Shown here piece by piece: positions 1 through 8,793 of a DNA stretch of 45,721 nt (the stretch's first letter is position 1; every line of letters begins with the position of its first letter). The translations under genes and the position numbers were made by a program. The stretch is taken from contig CALUJN010000009.1 of NCBI GenBank assembly GCA_944320985.1, positions 1-45,721 on the forward strand. Reading direction: 5' to 3'. The notes under the pieces were generated by a model. That model made no database searches. It was not told the origin of the DNA and was given only the letters and a program-made list of their open reading frames with translations. This DNA is from an uncultured Alistipes sp. GTDB taxonomy: Bacteria; Bacteroidota; Bacteroidia; Bacteroidales; Rikenellaceae.

Positions 1-174
<174 letters not shown>

Positions 175-327
175 TATAAAATATAAATGTTTCGTTAGAG
201 TCCTGACTATTCGTTTTCCTTTAAAGGAAATTGACAGATAAATACTACAATTTTGCTCTCAAAATATAACCAGTAATTCAAAGAACCACTTCCAAAAAGC
301 TTCGCATTTAGACTGCGAAAGGGATTG

Positions 328-359
328 CAAAGATAGCAACTATTTTTGAATCCTGCAAA
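328..359 (-). promoter_or_regulatory. rRNA operon promoter, proximal (Bacteroidetes type)
   Basis: On the minus strand TTTG (356-359) and TATCTTTG (328-335) are 20 bases apart, matching the Bacteroidetes -33/-7 consensus (TTTG, about 19-21 bases, TAnnTTTG). It points into the 16S gene about 150 bases downstream. It is the closest of three tandem promoters and is nearly duplicated by the next one. Confidence 0.85.
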
Positions 360-413
360 TCTTTTTCAAGATTTATTTCTCAGTCTCCCGAAGGATCGAT
401 GCGAAAGGGATTG

Positions 414-445
414 CAAAGTTAAGAACTGTTTTTGAATCTCGCAAA
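414..445 (-). promoter_or_regulatory. rRNA operon promoter, middle
   Basis: TTTG (442-445) and TAACTTTG (414-421) on the minus strand with a 20-base spacer. The surrounding roughly 55 bases are a near copy of the proximal promoter, including the GCAATCCCTTTCGCA block just downstream of both -7 boxes, so the two probably arose by tandem duplication. Confidence 0.85.
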
Positions 446-637
446 TCTTTTTGAAAGATTTTTCGGTCTGCGTTTTGCAACACCAAGCGAGCTTCGGAAT
501 CTTGTCCTCACCTACCCTTCTCCAGCCTTTTTCAGAACCTTGCATCCTATTGAAACACAGAACCAAAACCATCTCAAGTTTCCTTGTCGCAAACCTTCGA
601 TTTATTTGTAGGAACCGTAATTTCTCAAATGCGGTTG

Positions 638-668
638 CAAAGGTAGTGACTTTTTCGGTATCTGCAAA
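638..668 (-). promoter_or_regulatory. rRNA operon promoter, distal
   Basis: TTTG (665-668) and TACCTTTG (638-645) on the minus strand with a 19-base spacer. The downstream sequence is less similar to the other two, so this is the oldest or an independent copy. Three stacked promoters fit a strongly transcribed rRNA operon. Confidence 0.75.
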
Positions 669-1012
669 TATTTTCGACTATTTTTTCAAAAAAATTACTA
701 TCTCCCCTCAAAAGCCAGCTCCCTACCTTTATATATAATAGGGGAAAATGCTCCGTCCGCCGTTCCTCGGACAAGGGGAGAGTCCCGATCGAGGTAATCC
801 GGAGCGGGAGCAAAAAGGACAAACAGTCCCAGACAAAGCCAAAAGAGACAACAAGCCATCGAGGCAACCCTCCGACGACTGCGGATACGGCCCCCATTCT
901 CAGACAACCCGGTCTGCAATTACAATCCAGGGTTCAGACAGGTTCGCCTGCAAGCATAGGTTCCGGATCCGACAACGGATACGGCCAGCCAGGGCCAGTC
1001 TGCCGGCTGCGA
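669..1012. other. Spacer between protease gene and rRNA promoters
   Basis: No convincing gene here. Reading frames in this stretch lack recognisable domains or start contexts. The only structure I see is a short imperfect repeat (GGATACGGCC near 889 and 977). No T-rich terminator is apparent for the protease gene that ends at 1013 and is read in the same direction as the rRNA. Confidence 0.5.
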
Positions 1013-3049
1013 TTACAGCCACCCGCCGTTCTCGGCCAGACCGGCTCGGGAAACAACGGCAAATTCGCGAGTGAGCGAGGTATCTCCCGCCTCAGCCGTA
1101 ATACGAAGCATCGAGACGCCCGGCTTCGGGCAAGTGAAGGTAATCCGGCTCCCGTCAAGCGGCAGGCTCTCCGAGTCGAGCCCCAGTCGATCCGGAGACT
1201 CAAGAAGAGCCGATTCCAGGGTTATCATACAGCCTTCCCCTCCGAAGAATGAGGCGAAATCAATCTGCACGGTCTCCCCGGTGGGAACATAGACCGCCTG
1301 CGTTCCCCGCACGGCCAACAACAGCTTGAGGGCATCGATACATCCGCCGCCCATCTTGCCGCGATAGGAGGTAAGATTCGGAACCGTAATTCCCTCCTTC
1401 GTACCAGAAAAATAGGAATCGATCCCATAGACCGAACTAAGCAGCAGCGATTTGAACTCTTCGGCAGTATACTTGCGTCCCAATTCGGCCGCATAGGAGA
1501 GGCCCAGGGCCGCAACCCCCGCAACATGCGGACATGCCATCGAAGTACCTTGCATGAAGCCGTAACCGTACCAGCCCGAGGCCTTCTCCTCGTCGGTATT
1601 TCGATAGTCCTTGTAATCAATGGCATCATCGCAAAGTATCGTACTCAGGATCTCCCCATCTGCATAATAGGTGCCTTGGTATTTTGCCGTAGCATCATCG
1701 CCGCCCGGAGCCGTAATATCAACCCACGTACCGTAGTCCGTATAATAGGAGGGAAGGAACGACCAGTCCATGGCCCCAACTGCAATGACCGGGGAATACG
1801 ACGCCGGATAAGTCGGGGCATCACCGATCAGGTCGCCGTCATTTCCGGTTGCGAATAAGACCAAACCTCCCTGCAGCGGGGAATTGGGATCCTGCGATCC
1901 GGCACCTGTGATGAAGGTATCGATCGCGGTCCGGATTACGCCGTAGGCTCCTTGCCATTTCCGGGCCGCCTCTTCCGGAGTATCGCTTCCGAAATCGTAG
2001 CCCCAGCTGTTCTGCGCGATCACCGCACCGTTTTTCCAGGCATACTCGAAGGCCTTGACGATGGGATTGTGCGATTCGTCGCCGTCGCTGTACCCCATGA
2101 CCTGGCACGACATGATCTTCACGCCGCCCCGACCGCTGCGACCTCCGGCTATGCCGCAGACCCCGCGGCTGTTGTTATTCACCGCAGCGATCGTTCCGGC
2201 AACATGGGTTCCGTGGTCCGCATAGACCGGCCAGCCATCCTCCACTCCGGATGTCAGCCAGTCGAGTTCGGCCTTGTTGTCCCAGAAGTTATAGCCGTGT
2301 TCCTCGGGATTCGACGGGTTGGACCAGATATTGGCCTTCAGATCGGGATGCGTCGTCTGTACGGGCTCGTCGATCACCGCAACGATGATCTGCTCATTCC
2401 CCGTACAAAGCTCCCAAGCATCCAGCAGGTTGATGTCCGCACCCGCCTTCGGGGTCGAGAAAGAGGCGTTCGGACCCTCGTTTTCAAAATGCCATTGCCA
2501 GGCCAGCTTGTGATCGTTCATCCGGCTCGACGCACGGGTCTCCGTCTGCGGAGGGAGCAGCCCCTGACGGGCCGGGACGGCCGGACCTTTGCTCATCGGA
2601 CGGATATGACGCGGATGGACCTCATACTCCACCAGTGCAACCCCCTCTAACCCGGCAAAACGGCGTCCGACCTGTGCAAGGTCCTCCTCCTTGTCGAACG
2701 AGACCCGGTACCAGCGGTTCATGCCCGTCCGGTTGTAGACGGCTTCCCAATCGGGATCATATTCAACCACCCGCTGGAAGCGATCAGCACCGATCTCCTC
2801 CAGCAAACGATCGATCTCTTCGACCCCCGAACGGGTTACTGCACCGCTCCGTGTTGCCGGAAGACGCTCCTGAGCTGCAGCCACAGCTGCCGCCATTTCC
2901 GGAGACAACTGGACGGAGAGAGCCCCCTGCAGGGCGATCTCCGAAGCCGGCGAACCGAGAATCCGGGCTCCGGAAGCCGGCTCCTCCAACGAATCCTTCA
3001 CACAGGCGGCAAGACTCAACAGACAGCACAAAAACAACACTCGCTTCAT
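1013..3049 (-). CDS. Secreted S8 family (subtilisin-like) serine protease lipoprotein
   Basis: A 678-residue exported subtilisin-like protease. The N-terminus has a lipoprotein signal with lipobox LAAC (Cys16), so it is probably anchored in the outer membrane or periplasm. Residues about 60-160 look like an inhibitor-type propeptide. The S8 catalytic domain spans about 185-575 with the expected triad: Asp227 in VIDEP, His279 in DHGTHVAG and Ser503 in GTSMACPHVAG. The C-terminal ~100 residues look like a small beta-sandwich. I chose ATG at 3049; a GTG two codons upstream (3055) is possible, but the Lys-Arg signal start favours the ATG. A good promoter lies just upstream. It stands alone, with rRNA promoters downstream and lspA divergent. 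The substrate is unknown; proteases of this type in gut Bacteroidetes are often annotated fervidolysin-like. Confidence 0.93.
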   Translation of the reverse strand: MKRVLFLCCLLSLAACVKDSLEEPASGARILGSPASEIALQGALSVQLSPEMAAAVAAAQERLPATRSGAVTRSGVEEIDRLLEEIGADRFQRVVEYDPDWEAVYNRTGMNRWYRVSFDKEEDLAQVGRRFAGLEGVALVEYEVHPRHIRPMSKGPAVPARQGLLPPQTETRASSRMNDHKLAWQWHFENEGPNASFSTPKAGADINLLDAWELCTGNEQIIVAVIDEPVQTTHPDLKANIWSNPSNPEEHGYNFWDNKAELDWLTSGVEDGWPVYADHGTHVAGTIAAVNNNSRGVCGIAGGRSGRGGVKIMSCQVMGYSDGDESHNPIVKAFEYAWKNGAVIAQNSWGYDFGSDTPEEAARKWQGAYGVIRTAIDTFITGAGSQDPNSPLQGGLVLFATGNDGDLIGDAPTYPASYSPVIAVGAMDWSFLPSYYTDYGTWVDITAPGGDDATAKYQGTYYADGEILSTILCDDAIDYKDYRNTDEEKASGWYGYGFMQGTSMACPHVAGVAALGLSYAAELGRKYTAEEFKSLLLSSVYGIDSYFSGTKEGITVPNLTSYRGKMGGGCIDALKLLLAVRGTQAVYVPTGETVQIDFASFFGGEGCMITLESALLESPDRLGLDSESLPLDGSRITFTCPKPGVSMLRITAEAGDTSLTREFAVVSRAGLAENGGWL

Positions 3050-3075
3050 ACTCACAATCTTTTGATGTAGGATTT

Positions 3076-3105
3076 CAAAGGTAAGTTTTTTCCCTAAGAT
3101 TCAAA
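3076..3105 (-). promoter_or_regulatory. Promoter of the S8 protease gene
   Basis: Minus strand TTTG (3102-3105) and TACCTTTG (3076-3083), spacer 18 bases, ending 27 bases before the chosen ATG at 3049. It matches the Bacteroidetes consensus, with a spacer one base short of the usual range. Confidence 0.7.
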
Positions 3106-3157
3106 ACAATCCGATCGGAAATTCGGCCCGCGCCTTCAAAAAAAAGAGATTTTTTCG

Positions 3158-3165
3158 TATTTTTG
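3158..3165 (+). promoter_or_regulatory. -7 box of the lspA promoter
   Basis: TATTTTTG matches the TAnnTTTG -7 element 20 bases before the lspA start. No exact TTTG is present at -33; the upstream stretch is A-rich, so the call rests on the -7 box and its position. Confidence 0.5.
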
Positions 3166-3184
3166 CCGCAAATTACACGGAATC

Positions 3185-3799
3185 ATGAATCTGAAAAAGA
3201 TATCCCTGCTCATCGTACTGCTGCTCATAGCGGATCAGGCGCTCAAGATCTGGATCAAGACCCACATGCATCTCGACGAATCGATCATTGTCTTTCCCGA
3301 CTGGTTCCAGCTCCGGTTCATCGAGAACAACGGCGCCGCATTCGGCATGCACATCGCATCGGGCGAAGGCTTCGACTGGGGGAAGCTCCTGCTCGGAATC
3401 CTGCGCATCGGAATGGTCGGATTCATCGGGTGGCTGATCTGTCATCTTCTGCGCAAACAGGACCACACCCCAAAGGGGGTCATCATAGGTCTGTCACTGA
3501 TCTTCGCCGGAGCCATGGGCAACATCCTCGACAGCGCCTTTTACGGGTTGATCTTCTCCGAATCGACACCCTATGCCGTAGCACAATTCGGGGGGCATTA
3601 TGCCGGATTCATGATGGGCAAGGTGGTTGACATGTTCTACTTCCCGCTGTTCCAATGGAACAACGTGCCGCGCTTCCTGCATTTCCTGGTCGACAGCAAC
3701 AACTATTTCTTCGGTGCGATCTTCAATCTGGCCGACGCCTATATCTCCGTTGCCGTGATCTATCTGCTTCTGTTTCAATACAAATTCTTCAACAAGTAG
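3185..3799 (+). CDS. lspA: Lipoprotein signal peptidase (signal peptidase II)
   Basis: A 204-residue inner-membrane aspartyl protease that cleaves the signal peptide of diacylated prolipoproteins, just before the lipidated cysteine. Family signatures are clear: four hydrophobic segments, the NNGAAFG motif (48-54), and the two catalytic aspartates, Asp116 in GNILDSAFYG and Asp184 in FNLADAYIS. Length is slightly above the usual 160-170 because of an extended loop before the last helix (about 125-170), common in Bacteroidetes. It is divergent from the protease and followed by tRNA-Leu. Its product would process the many lipoproteins encoded in this window. Start ATG at 3185 gives a classical charged N-terminus. 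Confidence 0.97.
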   Translation: MNLKKISLLIVLLLIADQALKIWIKTHMHLDESIIVFPDWFQLRFIENNGAAFGMHIASGEGFDWGKLLLGILRIGMVGFIGWLICHLLRKQDHTPKGVIIGLSLIFAGAMGNILDSAFYGLIFSESTPYAVAQFGGHYAGFMMGKVVDMFYFPLFQWNNVPRFLHFLVDSNNYFFGAIFNLADAYISVAVIYLLLFQYKFFNK

Positions 3800-3851
3800 A
3801 TTTTTTTCAAAAAAAGCAGGAGAGATTCGTTGCAGATTCAGAAAAAAGTAT

Positions 3852-3859
3852 TACTTTTG
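3852..3859 (+). promoter_or_regulatory. -7 box of the tRNA-Leu promoter
   Basis: TACTTTTG fits TAnnTTTG, 33 bases upstream of the mature tRNA. A partial -33 element (CGTTGC) sits 19 bases further upstream. It lies between lspA and the tRNA, so the tRNA can be transcribed independently. Confidence 0.6.
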
Positions 3860-3892
3860 CACACCGCAATTCCGGAAAACACCGGTAGCAAT

Positions 3893-3974
3893 GCCCAGGT
3901 GGCGGAATAGGTAGACGCGCACGTTTCAGGTGCGTGTGCCGCAAGGCGTGCAGGTTCGATTCCTGTCCTGGGCA
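3893..3974 (+). tRNA. tRNA-Leu (anticodon CAG)
   Basis: An 82-base cloverleaf. Acceptor arms GCCCAGG (3893-3899) and CCTGGGC (3967-3973) pair, the discriminator is A, and CCA is not encoded. The D arm resembles other class II leucine tRNAs (GGCGGAATAGGTAGACGCG). The anticodon loop TTCAGGT gives CAG. A long variable arm precedes the T arm (GGTTCGATTCC), as expected for Leu. Confidence 0.97.
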
Positions 3975-3978
3975 CTGG

Positions 3979-4018
3979 AAACCCCGTTTGAGGAGACTCA
4001 GACGGGGTTTTGCTTTTT
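3979..4018 (+). terminator. Intrinsic terminator after tRNA-Leu
   Basis: A 14-base-pair hairpin with one G-T pair (arms 3979-3992 and 3997-4010) closed by a GAGA tetraloop and followed by TTTTGCTTTTTT. It begins four bases after the tRNA and would end its transcript. No minus-strand gene ends nearby. Confidence 0.9.
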
Positions 4019-4627
4019 TCGTGTCCGCTCCGTGTCCGCATTTTGCTATAATATAAATGGAAGTCACACCAACACAATATTACCTTTTCGTTTAGGAATG
4101 TCAAGCTAGAAACGATTCATTTATTTATCTATGTCAAGAATATGTCGTACTTTTGGAAAGACCTATCTGTCAAACATGATCAGTCAAACGCTATTTTCCT
4201 CCCGACTATCAAGCTATTTTAGGCCTATGCCAAAGACTATAAAATCCAGTCAGAATGCTTAGCGTAAACTGTAAAGTTTTTCAGGACAAGTTCACGCCGT
4301 GACAAGTTGCTCTTATTTGTCTTTTTAACCTTCAATCGGAAATATAATTTCCAATCCGGATCTCTCCAAGAGACCAGGCTCTGGCACTTTCCTTATCCAT
4401 AGCCGTTATACCATCAAAATCGCCTCCTCATTGGGCATAACTCCACACATGCAGGTTGCCCATCGAAAATCCTTCTGCAACCACTCGATCCAGTTCATCG
4501 CGTAGATCTTCGACTGAATCCTTTCCTCGTAGTCCTGATTGGAGAAATAGGACTTGCAGACTGGATCTTACGCACGCCCCTTTCACACAATACTCCAAGC
4601 ATCTCGCCCTAGCCCAAGGCACTTAGG
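4019..4627. other. Gene-poor remnant region beside tRNA-Leu
   Basis: About 600 bases with no intact gene. A minus-strand open frame (about 4428-4622) has a coding-like acidic stretch (DSVEDLRDELDRVVAEGF) but no recognised domain and no clear start. Past its stop the same strand and frame carry a short peptide ending RIGNYI, reminiscent of small phage or mobile-element proteins. Base composition drops around 4040-4340. The location just 3' of a tRNA-Leu, a common integrase target, suggests leftovers of an integrated element. I found no second copy of the tRNA 3' end in the window. Confidence 0.4.
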
Positions 4628-7600
4628 TCAACTTATGTGTTCGCTACGATTGTCTCTAGAATTTCCATGCCGCCGATGCTCTTCGGCATAGACTCCAGGT
4701 AGCATTCCGAATTTCTTTCGGAAAAGACGGGTAAAATAATTCGGAGAAGAAAAACCTGTCGAATAGGCCGCTTCCGAAACCCGATAACCCGCCTGTAACA
4801 ACACAAGCGATTCCTTTAATCGATGATGGTTGATGTATTCGGTGGTCGACATCCCGACAATACTCTTGAGTTTAAGATGCAGTTGCGTACGACTGATCCC
4901 TGCTGCCGCCGTCAGATCATTAACCGAAAACTGTTCATTGGCAAGATTCTTTTTGATTATGGAGTCAATGCGGGCAAGGAATTTTGCATCCAGATTATTG
5001 CTCACGATCTCGGCGGCTTCAACCTGCCCCGCGATATAGCGGTGGATCAACTTCTCGCGCGACTGAAGCAAATTCTTAACCTGCTCATACAAGGCCGCCG
5101 GATGAAATGGCTTTTCAAGATAAAAATCGGCTCCGGCCTGATAACTTTCTATCTGTGTTTCATCTCCGGATTTTGCCGTAAGCAGAATAACTTGAATATG
5201 CGAAGTCGCGATATGGCTTTTAAGTCGCTGCACCAATTCGTAACCATTCATCTCTGGCATCATGACATCGCTGATAATCACATCGGGAAGCTGTTTGAGC
5301 GCAATCTCCCATCCTTCCCGACCATTGTGGGCCTGCAGAACTCGGAATTCCCCGCTGAAAAGTTCCTGATAGAAATGCAGTAATTCGGGTTCATCCTCAA
5401 CAACCAGAATCGTATGTTTCCGGGATGGATTCACGTGTCGGTTCTCTTTAGTATCGGGCACTTCGAACTTTCGTTCCGGTTCCACCGAAAGGAACTTGTA
5501 TTCCCGGATGTCGACCTTATCGATCCGTTTCCGAGAGAGTTGCTCCTCAGAAAAGAGTGATTTGTCGACCCCCAAAGTCAAGGAAAAACAACTACCTTTT
5601 CCCGGAGAACTCGTCACTTGAATCGAACCTTTGTGAAGTTCGACCAATTCGCGGGTGAGTGCCAAACCGATTCCAAAACCGGTTTGTCCCGTACGTTCCC
5701 ACTCGTTGGCCCGATAATAGGCTTCGAAGATATGGTTCAGTTTGTCGGCGTCGATCCCAATTCCCGTATCCTCAACCGACAGATGCAATATGGCCGGCCC
5801 GGAGGATATATCCAGGCTCGATGTAATGGAGATTCGACCTGCCGGGGTATACTTGAAGGCATTGGACAACAAATTGAAGACGATTTTCTCGACATCCTGC
5901 GGTGAGAACCAGACGGAAGGCCCACTCTGCGGTACATGTACCTGAAAGTCGATGTGACGCTCCTCGGCCAACAGTAGAAATCCGTCCGTTATGTCGTGAA
6001 TAAAACTTTGAATATCGCCTTCGCGCAAACGTATCTTCTTTTGCAGATTTTTGATCTGGGTAAAATGCAACAACTCGTCGATCAAATATTTCATCTTGAC
6101 GGCATTACGGGCCAACAACCGCATTCGTCGTTCGGTTTCGCCGGAAAAGCTTCCCCGGTCGATCATCGATTCCAAAGGTCCGATAATCAAACTCAAGGGA
6201 ATCCGCAATTGATGGGAAATGTTGGTAAAGAAATTCAATTGCATACGGTGTAGCTCACGGTCCTTTTTACGTTCAAGATCGCTGGCGAGCTGCTCGGCGT
6301 GACGTCGTTGTCGAATCCGGAAAGTACGCCATCCGAGGAACAGCAAGCACAGAAAAAACACCAAATAGCAACAACACATGACCGTTGAACGCCAGAAAGG
6401 CGGCTCGACCTCAATATGAATGGTTGTAACCGGTTCGTTTCCATCCCAACGATTGTTGAACGACGCCTTCAACTGCAACCGATATTCACCGGGAGCCAAA
6501 TTGGCAAAGTTGATCTGCTTCTGCATTCCCACATAGTCCCATTGAGTATCGGTTCCAAAACTTGAGGCAAAAAAGAGACTCGAAGCGTGGCTGATGGTCG
6601 GGACCGTATAACTGATGGAAAACGACTGGGCTTGTGCGCTGCTTAAACGAATACGGCTGCCATCCGCGAGATCGCACTCTTCGGAAGGATAGACAACGAC
6701 ATTCTTGCCTAAAACGCGCAGTTCAGTCAATTCGACCTGGGCGCGGCTCAGGGAGAGTCGCAAGGAATCGGGATGAAACGTAATCATACCGTTGATTGTC
6801 CCGAAATAGAGATAACCGTCCGGATCGCAGTAGACCGAATTGTTACTGAACTGTTTGTTGGGCAGGCCGTCGCTCACGGAGTAATTGACGAACGTATCGG
6901 ATGACTGGTCGTAACAACTCAATCCATTATCTGTACTGGCCCAGATATTTCCGTTGCCATCCTCGATAATCGAGTAAACGGTATTCGAGAGCAAATGGTT
7001 TTGAGTGGTATAGGTCGTATAACGGGACTGTTCGGGAGCATAACAGATCAAACCGTCATAGTTGGTCGAGATCCACAGATGATGGCGGGAGTCCTGATAA
7101 ATATAGTTGATGTGCTTGTTGGATTGAATGGTCTGCCCGTCCGCATTATGAAGCGTAAACTCCCGAATTCGTTTTTGTTCCTTGTTGTAATAGAACAAAC
7201 CCTGAGCATGAGTGGCAATCCAGACATTACCCGCATCATCCATCATCAGATGATTGATACTCTGTTTCCGGAATCGATAAGGCTCGAATTGAATAAAGAG
7301 ATCCTTTGCTTCATCATATATGACCAACCCACTGGTAGTACCCACCCATAGACGGCCCTCGCTGTCCTCCAGCAAGGCCAGGATATGATTTGTGGAAAGG
7401 CCCGGATAATGCTCGACGGTAAATTGGTCGAATCGGCCCGTTTGCGGCGTATAACAATAGAGTCCATTCGAAGTCGTACCGATCCATAAACGCCCTTTAC
7501 GGTCTTTCAGCAGCGCATAGGGATTCGAATTTTCTTTACCCGGAATGAGAAGTTTCTGGATGGTATTGTTCGATTGGACCAATCGATTCAGATTACCGTC

Positions 7601-8716
7601 TTCGGTGGCAATCCAAATATCTCCGTTTTCGTCCGGAAGTATTTGACGCACGGTTCGCCCCGACAGATAGGATTCCCCTTCACCCCAATCGTAGAATGAA
7701 AACTGCCGGAACATATAAGGCTGGATATTGATTCCTCCATATCTGGTCCCGACCAACATGTTGTGTTCCCGATCTCGAAAAATCACAGTAATAAGGTTGT
7801 CGCTCAACAGGTTGTAATTTGAAGGATCTTTGACCTGATGAGCCACGATGGAACCCAAATGCGGATTGTAGATATAGAGTCCCTGGTTCGTTCCGATCCA
7901 AAGGTTTTGATCCGCATCTTCACAGAAAGCGGTAATACTTGCGTCGGACAACTCCGGCAGCACATAGAACCGTTGCTTGTCGATATGATAATAACAGGCT
8001 CCGAGATTGTTCGTGCCGATCCACAGCACTCCGCTTGGACTGTAATAGAGCGTATTGATTTGGTTCGAGGTCAGCCAGTCCCGGGTGTCATCATTAGCCC
8101 GGAAATGCGTGATAACGGTATGTCCCCGATTTATATGGATCAATCCGTCTGTTTTCGTCCCGGCCCATACGTCTCCGGCCGCATCAACGGCAAGAGACGT
8201 AAAGCGATTGCGCACTTCTCGACCATGAATCAGAATGGGTTCGAAACGATCGTCCCGCCCATTATAGAAATGCAAAATGTCGTTGATTCCCAGATAAAGC
8301 CCCTGCTGCGACTCTGCAATAGCACAAAGCGACAGTGTGGTAATATCATTTTTAGGGGCTGAAAAGCTGTTTTTCCGATAATCATAGTAGCGTAATCCAC
8401 GAGAAGTAATCACCCATAATCGATCCTGACTGTCGGCAAAAACCTTGAGAATGGACTTCGAGGGCAGATTGTCCGGATTCTCCAAGGAAGGTTCATAAGT
8501 GACCATCGTATATCCATCCCATCGGCAAAGTCCGTTTTCAGTACCAATCCAGATAAAACCCTTGTGATCCTGGCAAATCGTATGAATCGTATTACTGGGC
8601 AACTGGTTGATATTCGAGAGATGACTAAAACGCATATTGCCACCACAAAGGCCCGGGGCTGCAGTCAGAAGCATCGGGATGAGCCACCAAACGAACAATC
8701 TACAACGGAATGTCAT
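4628..8716 (-). CDS. Hybrid two-component system sensor-regulator (HTCS)
   Basis: A 1362-residue one-protein two-component regulator of the type that controls Bacteroidetes polysaccharide loci. In order: signal peptide (1-25), about 14 beta-propeller blades with LWIGT-like repeats (28-650), a Y_Y_Y domain (about 690-770), one membrane helix (778-797), histidine kinase with phospho-acceptor His835 (SHQLRIPL, a variant of the usual SHELRTPL), ATPase domain (about 930-1050; GFGIGLAL), receiver domain with Asp1150 (IISDVMMP), and a C-terminal AraC-type DNA-binding domain (about 1245-1345). The periplasmic propeller binds an oligosaccharide, and phosphorelay then activates transcription of the locus. 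All key residues are present, so it is probably functional. It lies 77 bases downstream of two GH43 genes on the same strand. A heavily broken homologue sits at 17454-18995. Confidence 0.96.
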   Translation of the reverse strand: MTFRCRLFVWWLIPMLLTAAPGLCGGNMRFSHLSNINQLPSNTIHTICQDHKGFIWIGTENGLCRWDGYTMVTYEPSLENPDNLPSKSILKVFADSQDRLWVITSRGLRYYDYRKNSFSAPKNDITTLSLCAIAESQQGLYLGINDILHFYNGRDDRFEPILIHGREVRNRFTSLAVDAAGDVWAGTKTDGLIHINRGHTVITHFRANDDTRDWLTSNQINTLYYSPSGVLWIGTNNLGACYYHIDKQRFYVLPELSDASITAFCEDADQNLWIGTNQGLYIYNPHLGSIVAHQVKDPSNYNLLSDNLITVIFRDREHNMLVGTRYGGINIQPYMFRQFSFYDWGEGESYLSGRTVRQILPDENGDIWIATEDGNLNRLVQSNNTIQKLLIPGKENSNPYALLKDRKGRLWIGTTSNGLYCYTPQTGRFDQFTVEHYPGLSTNHILALLEDSEGRLWVGTTSGLVIYDEAKDLFIQFEPYRFRKQSINHLMMDDAGNVWIATHAQGLFYYNKEQKRIREFTLHNADGQTIQSNKHINYIYQDSRHHLWISTNYDGLICYAPEQSRYTTYTTQNHLLSNTVYSIIEDGNGNIWASTDNGLSCYDQSSDTFVNYSVSDGLPNKQFSNNSVYCDPDGYLYFGTINGMITFHPDSLRLSLSRAQVELTELRVLGKNVVVYPSEECDLADGSRIRLSSAQAQSFSISYTVPTISHASSLFFASSFGTDTQWDYVGMQKQINFANLAPGEYRLQLKASFNNRWDGNEPVTTIHIEVEPPFWRSTVMCCCYLVFFLCLLFLGWRTFRIRQRRHAEQLASDLERKKDRELHRMQLNFFTNISHQLRIPLSLIIGPLESMIDRGSFSGETERRMRLLARNAVKMKYLIDELLHFTQIKNLQKKIRLREGDIQSFIHDITDGFLLLAEERHIDFQVHVPQSGPSVWFSPQDVEKIVFNLLSNAFKYTPAGRISITSSLDISSGPAILHLSVEDTGIGIDADKLNHIFEAYYRANEWERTGQTGFGIGLALTRELVELHKGSIQVTSSPGKGSCFSLTLGVDKSLFSEEQLSRKRIDKVDIREYKFLSVEPERKFEVPDTKENRHVNPSRKHTILVVEDEPELLHFYQELFSGEFRVLQAHNGREGWEIALKQLPDVIISDVMMPEMNGYELVQRLKSHIATSHIQVILLTAKSGDETQIESYQAGADFYLEKPFHPAALYEQVKNLLQSREKLIHRYIAGQVEAAEIVSNNLDAKFLARIDSIIKKNLANEQFSVNDLTAAAGISRTQLHLKLKSIVGMSTTEYINHHRLKESLVLLQAGYRVSEAAYSTGFSSPNYFTRLFRKKFGMLPGVYAEEHRRHGNSRDNRSEHIS

Positions 8717-8793
8717 ATGGAAATGAGAAGAAAAGTAAAATATTCGGATTCAAATCTGTTTTCAGCAATCAAACCTTCACATCGTGTCTGAAA

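Noticed and set aside
366-738. Open frames on both strands in the rRNA upstream region
   Set aside because: They overlap the tandem promoters, have no domain-like content and no start context; they are chance frames.
3807-4104. Minus-strand frames covering tRNA-Leu and its terminator
   Set aside because: They translate the complement of a tRNA and hairpin, a frequent false annotation.
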